Made by a program: the position numbers and the translations under genes. From NCBI GenBank assembly GCA_032191485.1, contig JAVDOI010000011.1, positions 2,079,438 to 2,143,437 on the forward strand: DNA of 64,000 nucleotides. The letters run 5' to 3'. This DNA is from Leptoclinus maculatus. Taxonomy: Eukaryota > Chordata > Actinopteri > Perciformes > Stichaeidae. Within the stretch, counting starts at the first letter, position 1; each line of letters starts with the position of its first letter. Positions 56,006 to 64,000 of the stretch are shown one piece after another. Below the pieces are notes generated by a model that saw nothing but the letters and a program-made list of their open reading frames with translations, was not told the DNA's origin and made no database searches.

Positions 56006-58049
56006 CCACTTGCAACACCCCAATTATCTGCGTCGATACCGAATTCCCATCGCGACATTAAATTCACATTCAGGCTTCAGGTAGGATCCAAGTCGGTGAC
56101 GACGGTGAACCAGCGAAGGGAGTCTGAGAACTGTCCGCCTTATCTTAAAGAATTAAGATAACCCAGAAGTGAATCACTCAACGTGGTCCGAGGCTAATCT
56201 AAGTCCCGGCTGACGCATTCTGCATTATCTCACCTACACTCACACGCGCGTATGAAAACAAACGCAGCTCACAGATGCCATTTATCCTCCATGAGTCAAA
56301 CTGAGGGCAGGGAACGGTGTATGCACAGATGATAAAAAACCTTTACGGCCAATAATACCCTAAACGTCTGCTTTAGGGGGAAACAAAGAGATGAGACGTC
56401 ATGGCTTCCAAGAGAGTGACAGACATCTTTTTTTCTTCTTCTTCTTCTTCTTATTATTCTTGGGCGGAGTTCAACAGAGATTGTAAATGTAATCCATCCA
56501 GAAAGGAGTGCACTCCTCTCTGCAACCGACTCCCCTCGATGTTGCTATTGGCCCGGCAAGCTGGCAACCGAAAAAAGTGATGCTATTTTCTGTCGAACAG
56601 TCTCCTCTCTCTCTCTCTCTCTTTTTGTTTGGTCTCTCTTCTCTCATCTATTCCTGAAATGCTACACAGTAAATATGTTGATTCTTTGGTCAAGTGTGGG
56701 CTGGAAATCGAAGGCCTGTAATCAGTTTTCCAAAAAAACCTCTCCCGCCTCCGCTCGGCCAGGCTTTATTTCTATCTTGATGACATTGTCCAAAGTTGGT
56801 TCATCAGGACTCCCAAACCCATGCTTGCTGTATTATGGTTAAAAAACTGTCAGTACAGGTCTGCTTTTTGTTCAAATTAAATACACAAAGGATTAAACTC
56901 AACGCTCTCCCCCGACATGATAAAGATCTATTCAACGTCAAATTCAAAAGTACTACATTTAGGTAATTTTCCACGCATTCCACGAGTGTAACACAAGTGT
57001 ATTTATGCTGCGCAGCAGGCTGCCCCATAGCCTATGACATGAAAACGAATGGGATAATTAAACCACTATTGACACTAATTAAACGTTCTCCAGCGTCCAG
57101 ATTTAGAAGATAAACAGAGCTGAGCCAGATTTAGTTCAAACTGTAATCGACTGTGGCCGTCATGTCTGTAAATCAACTTTACAATCTGAATGTGGGATTT
57201 ACAACCTAACCGATGCGACTCACCGCTGGACGCTGTGTGCTCATATAAGACATTCTATACGTGTGAAGATTAACGGCGGAGAATAAAAAGTTCAACGCTG
57301 CAATTCCACACTTTTTGTTTTTTTAAGAAAATATTATTTGAAATCCGTGGCAGGTTTGGAGACAACAGCTGGCTTGATTATCAATCAGAGGACTGTTTAT
57401 AATGGACAGAATAACCCACTAAGTCATCCGCTCGCTGTGATGTCGAGAGCAATTTAGATTCAGAGGAGATGTGACAGTTTCAGAACACGATGCCTCAAAG
57501 GAAGAAAAGCTTTTAGCAGACCACTCTACTACAAAATTACTTGGAAGAGCTCTGCGTGGAAAAAAAAAAAAGACTCGAGGAGGGAAGATCTGAGATGGCA
57601 CCGAGAGTTTCCAAACTCTTCTGCAATTTGGAATAGAGCAGAAAAGAAAAAAAGGAAAAACCTGACGAAGAGCAGCTGAGGCTGAAACACGGCTAAATAA
57701 ACCGCTGACCCCCACAGCAACCCGGAGCACAGATACGCTTTCTCTCCATTTTATTGCCTTTTGCACATGCGTAAACTGACCCCCTCCGACACTTTTCCTT
57801 CTTTGCTTCTAAATAAGGGCAAAAAACAATCCCTGAGTCACGATGCGATGGAAACAATACCCCGCGGCCCTACTCCGTGTCAAACCACTTCGGGTCCAGA
57901 CCGAGGCGACGCGGGGCTGAAGGAGGTCGTAAAGTTAAGTCAGCAGAAGGAGGGAAGGAACGCAACACAAGGGTGGCGATTGTTGGAATTCTCACAGCAC
58001 AGCCAACACGGCTTCCTGTTATTTGTTTTGTAGTAAATGCCGAGTCTCA

Positions 58050-58081
58050 GGGGGAGGGGGGGGGGGGGGGGGGGGGGGGGG
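58050..58081. repeat. G-rich homopolymer (G5 A G26)
   Basis: A G run of 26 bp preceded by five Gs and one A. This is the longest G tract in the window. Confidence 0.9.
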
Positions 58082-58850
58082 CATGACTGACCGCGCTGCC
58101 GGACACTCTCTGACCGCCGGTTGTCTGCATGGCTTAGTGTGCGAGTGAGTGTGACCGCACGAAATGTGAGTTAACTGCGTCTGTGTCCGCACTTAGTTCA
58201 TTGTTTCTGAGCAATTAAGGTCAACTTACACGCAGTAGTGCTGACTTTGGAGTGATTTGATCCTGTTACAGACTCCAAGTTGGTGTACACGGACGCAGAA
58301 CGGCAACATGGATGGCGTGCTGCAAAAAAAACAGGCACATATGTAACGGTAACAGTTCCACCTTGTCGTCGGTCCAAGCACGTGAACCTCTCTGGTCCAT
58401 CTTTGCGGCATCGCTGTTCTTCCTTCGCAGTATTTTCCGCCACTAAACAACCGACTAGGAGACACACAGAATGTGCACCTTCGGTCGTTCATTCTTCCAC
58501 AGAGCAAAACATCCCATCAGAGTAAACATTACACTTCCTCATTCACACCTCTGTATTAGACCTTTAACAATGTGAAGAAACGGTTTCACAAAATAAACAC
58601 CTACAGCGTGTGCGGCCGCAGAGTAGCTGGTGGTGCATCGACGGAAGCAAACCTTTAATGCAATCTATGCGGATCCACACTGAAACCAACACTGCTGTGG
58701 TGAGTCAGTGTTTCAATGCCTCTACCAGTGAGCGATTTGACCTAACGGCATTAAAAGAGAGTCGTACAAGTCTGCCTGCTCTCCTCCATCGGAAGCTAAT
58801 GGGCCGGGGCCTGTTCCTCGCCTCATTATCTGCTTCTGCTCCTTCTCAGC

Positions 58851-58855
<5 letters not shown>

Positions 58856-58902
<47 letters not shown>
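58856..58902. repeat. (GA)n microsatellite, 47 bp
   Basis: Uninterrupted GA repeat that opens a much longer purine-rich block extending to about 59235. Confidence 0.96.
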
Positions 58903-58910
<8 letters not shown>

Positions 58911-59387
58911 GCTTTTTAAAATGAGAACGAGGGAGAAAGAGAGACAGAGACACAGAGTGAAATAAAGGAAGAGAGATCACAAAGGAAAAAGCTGGAAGTG
59001 GTACGGAGGGACGGGGAGAACTGTAGAGAGAAAAGAGAGAAAGCAGGAGAACAAATAAAGAAATAGCAAAAGGAGAGAAATGACAGCGTGTAAAAGGACG
59101 AGAAAAGCGGGAGAAAAGAAACAGAATAGAGCGAGATAACGTAAAGACGTAAAGGATTAAGAAAAGTGACAACGATTTTTTTTTTAAACTGAGAAAAGAC
59201 AAAAAGAAAGAGGAAGAAAAAAAGAATAAAAGTAGTGCGCTGAGAGCAGGCCGTGAAGGACTGAGCAGACTCCACGGCGTGAGTTTTATTGTCTAACTAC
59301 TTAATTGTAAATAACAGGCCTCAGCGATGTGAACGGCCATTCATTCGCCCAGACAGAGTGATTAATCCATGCTGGGCTTTGGGACAG

Positions 59388-59393
<6 letters not shown>

Positions 59394-59440
<47 letters not shown>

Positions 59441-59452
59441 TCTGTGTGTGTG
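59394..59452. repeat. (GT)n microsatellite, about 59 bp with one interruption
   Basis: GT repeat at 59394-59439, a ctct-like break, then more GT to 59452, followed by an AG run. Confidence 0.95.
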
Positions 59453-62080
59453 AAAGAAAGAGAGAGAGAGAAATGGAGAGAGAAGGGTCTTTCTTTCCCT
59501 TTCTTGTCTCTATCTCACTACCCTGCAGGTCCTAATTGGTTAATTTCATAAACTTTTCAAAGGGGCGCTCACTGAGGCCCTCTCCTCCCCGTTACAGGAC
59601 CCAGTTTAGCATCGCTACCTGCAGCGACTCCGGCCTTTGTTGCGGAGGGGGATGAGAGTCAGACGGCGACCGCGGGGGTTCCTTCACAGGGAAATACTGC
59701 AGGGAGATAATGGGCAAGTCGCTCGGGCTCAGACTTGGGAGGGAAGCATGGTCACTTCCCAGTGTTTTGTCCATGGGAAGAGTCTATGACCTGCTCATTA
59801 TTTCCTTCTGGGGGTGCTGCCGTGGTATCATGGCTAACAAGCTGGTTGGGGAATTGAGCAAATCAGATGCGGTGCCTTGAGAGGTGTATTCAGTTTCGTA
59901 GCAAACTCATTTGCAAGTGTGGGAGCCGGTTTGTAAAATTTCTTTCAAAACGCAAAAAAAATGACTATATGTGTTCATACGCCAACTGTCATCACCGTAA
60001 TTGTGCATTACCCAAACAACAGCCAATAATAATTGGATTAAACGGCCGCCCTTGAAAGTGGTGCAGTCAGACATGGAAGCGTCTGCATCAGTTACACGCC
60101 CGCAGGAGTCGCCGTGTAAATGCTGCTCTTTTGGAAAAGAAAGGCCTTATGGAAACCTCGCTATCAAAGCTCGGGATCAGAGTATTTAAAGTGTTTTGCC
60201 CCTAAAATGAGCAAGCCAGCCGGGGCTCTGGGGCCGTGTTTACACTCCCCCCCCCCGTCCACGGCCAGAGTAGACCCTGCATGCACGTCTGGTCCCCGGA
60301 GGAGATACCATCGAAGCCCCTTTCTGTTTGCATGCGGCGGGCGTATTGCTACCTTTCCACCCACCTTGACCGATTGTTCCTTTCATTTATTTATTTACGT
60401 GATTTTACGCTGCAGCATCAAGCTTTTACCGGAGGAATTCCAGCCTTTGTACGGTGGAGGGCCCTTCACAGCAGATAAAAAAACACAAAGTATAAACACG
60501 CTCCCATTAGGGAACTGGCGGCCAACCAGCCCTTACCTCAAAGGGATCTGTGTTATCTGCAAAGCGGCCTCGGTCTGCGTCCGAGTGATTCACTACAGGG
60601 ACCGCTGCGGAGGACTTTGAGATGAGCCAGGTCTAGGTGAAGCCGCGGTCTAAAGGCCAATCTGTCTCCATAAAATTGACTTGCTCGGCCCCGAAAATGA
60701 AAGAACAAGTGGTGTCAGCATGCTTGGATCCATGTGTATCTCCTCTCAGAGTAATTCTAAACTTGCTATGTGTGAACTTTGCGTTTTAAGTGTGCGTTAA
60801 ATCAACAAGTATGAGCCTCATGGACCATTAGGAGAGCAACGTTCTCATGAAACAGCAAGACACATACCTAAGAAGAGGCTGAATTTCCCTCTGGTGGCAT
60901 TTGTCTTTGAGCTGTTCCACTTAAATGTTGATAAATATTGTCCTGGGTTTGGTACTAAAGGGGATTTTAAATCGACCCCTCATGTGCAACACTAGAGGTA
61001 CTGTAGTGCTGCTGCCATCCATCAGCATCTCCGGAGCGCTTTACAGTTCTATTAAAGTGTTGCTGAGTCTTTGCCTATCTGTAAATCAGGTGTGTGGAAG
61101 ACTGACATCACATGTAAAATAAGACCAATAAAGCAGCAACCAAATCTGAAGCAGTTTCATAAATAACGCAAAAGGTTGCAATAAAAATTGGAGACTGATG
61201 CACCATGGGAACTCTGTCCTGCTGCTGAGGCAGTTTTGTATCCGTTGTAGAGTCTTATGAGAAGTGTATTTCAAGTGTTCAGTTAGACTCAAAAGCATTG
61301 AGGTTTGTGGTGTAGTCGCTTTGAGAAGAGACAAAGTTGGAGACAAAGTTGTAACTAAAACTGTAAAATAAACGAGCAACCAGATGAAAGAAAGTAGTTT
61401 GCAGAATGTGAGGGAGCAAAAACTACAAAAATAAGAAGCCGAAACACAAATATTCACATCTTCAACTTCCTTTCATCTTAACTTTCCGTGCCGTTAGCCA
61501 TGACCACTGTTCACATTTGCATATACGACTCTGCAAAAGCCATCTTATTTTTGTGCTTATTGGGGCCGCTCATCAGTTGCTGTTCCCAACCCGGAATAAA
61601 TCCAGAGGATTAAAGGACTGAGGGTCTGGGGGGGAGGGGGGGGGGGTTTAGAGGGGGAAAAAGCCGACAGGATGAAAAGAAGTTGGGGGCCCATAGAAAT
61701 GCTAAGGAAGTGGCCCTCTTTTTTTTTTTTTCTCCCCCCAAGTCGCTCAGGGGTAGGAAGTTCCCAGCTCCGCCACTTCATTAATTCATGCTATTTAACA
61801 AGCAGGATTGTGGTGGGGCTTCTTCGGCCCCCTTCACACTGGAACCAACAACAGTGCCATCAGTAACTGACAACCCCCCGGGCGGAGGGGCTACGGCCTC
61901 CGGGGTCCACGCTGCAAACAGAGCCACGGGAAGCAGAACCTTGCCATTCAAGAGTTCAGCCATTATTTGTCATCCCTGGTTTCTCCCCACCATACACATC
62001 CCCAATCACGGGCCTCCGGGGGTGGACGGTGGATTGGAGGATGAATCTCCCCTGTTTGTTATTAGGACAGAATAAGGGAA

Positions 62081-62096
62081 GGGGGGGGGGGGGGGG
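62081..62096. repeat. G16 homopolymer
   Basis: Pure G run in the probable intron 1; another broken G-rich run lies at 61627-61646. Confidence 0.9.
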
Positions 62097-63210
62097 TTCG
62101 CTCGTCGGAGGAATCAGTATGCTCATCCATAACTACGAATTAACGTTCGCTGACCACAGGGTTCGTGAGACGCTGTGAGAGTCCAGGTGGCAAGTGACGA
62201 AGAAAAAAACAAAGAAATCATCCAAACATTTGTGGTGCTTCCTGTTATGCTTTTTGCCGAAATGATTCACGGAGTATTTTTTCTTCCAAAGAGCAAAGAA
62301 ACAACCAAAACTCTGTCCAAAAGAAATTTACAGTCTGTCAAAAATCCACCAGCACGAGTTCATTTAGACAATTCTTCACCGATGGAGACGATTATGTCCC
62401 AAATGCTTTCATCCGTTTAGAAGAAAATATATATTGATTACAAAACGAAAGAGTGCAATGATAGTGCCCAGTAATAAGATGCACATGTGGGTTTCGTCCG
62501 ACAACATGCCCGCGAGGGGAGGCGTGTAACTACGATTACGGAATCACAGCTGAGTTATCCTCTTGGGGAATTATTCAAAAAGCAAACCGCGTTAATGCCG
62601 ATTTGAAAGAATGTTACCCAGAATCCTTTAGGAGATCCTGCCTGGGCCCCACATCACTCACCGTGCCTGAAAGTGTTGAAACTGGGGGTTAGATTCCCGT
62701 GTCTGGAACCTCAACCTCTAAATTTCAGTTCGGCCTCAGCTGTTCCGATCCGCTCATTTATTATCTTGCGCAACCCGTCGAGGGACGGCGACTGAAAATA
62801 AACACTGCGCATGGTGTTATATCGTCAAGTGACATTATCTTAAGTCTGTTATCTATTATGGTGAGACCGTAATGAATGAGGGTAAAAGAGTACATGGATG
62901 ATGTCGTCTCACAGCCCATTAAGCACCGGCCGCAAAGCGCGCAAGATGAGGAGAGACGGCGCAACCGTGCAAGAGGCGGCCGCAGGCTCCGATCGCGGCT
63001 CGGCCTTGTCTCTTAATTGCTAATACAGTTATTAAGGGATGCCAATGGGGAGACCACCGGGGAAGGATTGTCCCTGAATTATCACAGTTGCCTTTCAGGG
63101 ACGTGGAAATCCTCTAAAGGCCAGTGATTCAGTGTCACACAAGGCTTTTATCGTCGTCCCACTGGGGCCCGGGAGGATCCCCACTAAGACCCACAAAGCG
63201 GCACACCAAC

Positions 63211-63212
<2 letters not shown>

Positions 63213-63267
<55 letters not shown>
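63213..63267. repeat. (CA)n microsatellite, 55 bp
   Basis: Uninterrupted CA repeat. Confidence 0.97.
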
Positions 63268-63270
<3 letters not shown>

Positions 63271-63424
63271 CAAGAATGCACAGCGCACATGAGAATCCAC
63301 ATATGAGATATGACGGTTGCTATAACATTAAATTACTTTCTCTAGCTGTGTCCAAGCTTCATATTATTCATACAAAGGTTTTCAGTCTATAGTGTGTTCA
63401 GTAAAGTGTGTTTTTTTAATAGTG

Positions 63425-63625
63425 TGCGGTTAGAGCTAAAATTATAGGTTGATTAATTGACATATCAACATGTCAAGAAACTGATCAGCAACTATTTAGA
63501 AAATCGATAAATTGCTGAAAAAAAAGTATTTTACTCCTTTTTACTATTTTCGACAAAACAATTAATTAATTGAGAAAATAATTGGCAGATAAAACAAAAA
63601 CTATTCTTAATTTGCAGTCCTACGA
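63425..63625. repeat. Possible degenerate AT-rich dispersed repeat
   Basis: Words such as aggttgattaattgacatat, aaaatcgataaattgctga and ttaattaattgagaaaataa resemble a family of ATCGATTAAT-type repeats abundant in fish genomes. This rests on memory of style only; no ends are visible. Confidence 0.35.
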
Positions 63626-64000
63626 GTGTTCACAAATGAAAGGGGACAAAATCAAGTACACTTAAAGATGTAAGAAAAAAACTTTGAAACTCAGTATAAA
63701 GTACATTCTGTGTACTATTCTCTCTGCAGAAGACACAACCTGTCTTTTCTTCGAATCTGCAATGGGATAGGAATGTTTAGTTGGAAACAAAATTGCCACG
63801 AACATCCAGAACTTTCCAACAAGCCAAACCGCAAAAAGCTTCATACAAACAAATACTCTGATACGTCTTTTGGAGAAGACAGAGAAAATTGATGGCACTA
63901 TTTCATTTTAAGAGGAGGTCATCTTTTAGCTGGAACAGATCTGAGCAAAATCAAAAGTTTATGTTTATTCTTCAAGATGTACACAAAACCAAATGGGAAC

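Larger units (their letters stand above)
39178..64000 (-). other. Non-coding stretch of at least 24.8 kb, probable fat4 intron 1
   Basis: No cadherin-like coding sequence was found on the minus strand upstream of the exon at 39046-39177, and no other gene is recognisable on either strand. If the gene has 17 exons as I recall for human FAT4, this would be intron 1, with the large first exon beyond 64000. The stretch carries a tandem repeat (about 39590-40150), a Tc1-like relic (40846-41115), many microsatellites and G/C homopolymers, and a 380-bp purine-rich block at 58856-59235. Regulatory elements are plausible in so long an intron of a developmental gene but cannot be seen directly. Confidence 0.65.

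Noticed and set aside
58922..59275. Ser/Phe/Leu-rich open frames on the minus strand resembling membrane proteins
   Set aside because: They are simply translations of the purine-rich block's complement, a low-complexity artefact.
60120..60620. 166-codon plus-strand open frame, with overlapping frames on both strands
   Set aside because: No domain, promoter or codon pattern is evident, and other frames are open over the same stretch, as expected of GC-richer non-coding sequence.

Overview
This is vertebrate nuclear DNA, most likely from a teleost fish. Genes are split into exons with GT/AG introns. Introns are rich in CA/GT and GA/CT microsatellites, poly-G/poly-C tracts, a decayed Tc1-like transposon and anonymous repeats of a kind common in fish genomes. 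There are no operons, CRISPR arrays or prokaryotic features. The fish assignment is inference from repeat content and overall style.

The window holds one recognisable gene, on the minus strand: the middle of fat4, a giant atypical protocadherin (Fat-Dachsous planar cell polarity and Hippo-related signalling). Twelve coding exons can be placed to the base by splice sites, reading phase and similarity to vertebrate FAT4. In transcript order they are 39177-39046, 33814-33553, 32821-32471, 30138-29216, 26463-26289, 15318-15138, 12456-12206, 11965-7616 (4350 bp), 6108-6004, 5611-5304, 1170-1085 and 232-53. All eleven junctions keep the reading phase. Together they total 7304 bp, about 2435 codons, with no internal stop or frameshift in the frames read. 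They encode the end of one cadherin repeat, about 19 further cadherin repeats (the last degenerate), a linker, four EGF-like repeats and most of the first laminin-G domain.

The giant exon would be exon 9 and the window would hold exons 2-13 if the gene has the 17 exons I recall for human FAT4. The large first exon (signal peptide and N-terminal cadherin repeats) would then lie beyond 64000. The last exons (rest of LamG1, further EGF and LamG2, membrane segment, cytoplasmic tail) would lie to the left of position 1.

From 39178 to 64000 I see no further cadherin coding sequence, and I read it as part of a very long intron 1. Non-coding points worth attention are: an 809-bp fold-back structure in the intron at 26464-29215; a perfect 21-bp-arm hairpin at 34129-34173; UG repeats against or near the acceptors of the last two exons; a C22/G22 tract 60 nt past the giant exon's donor; a 380-bp purine-only-like stretch at 58856-59235; and several G/C homopolymers of 16-26 bp. 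No separate undescribed gene system is evident.
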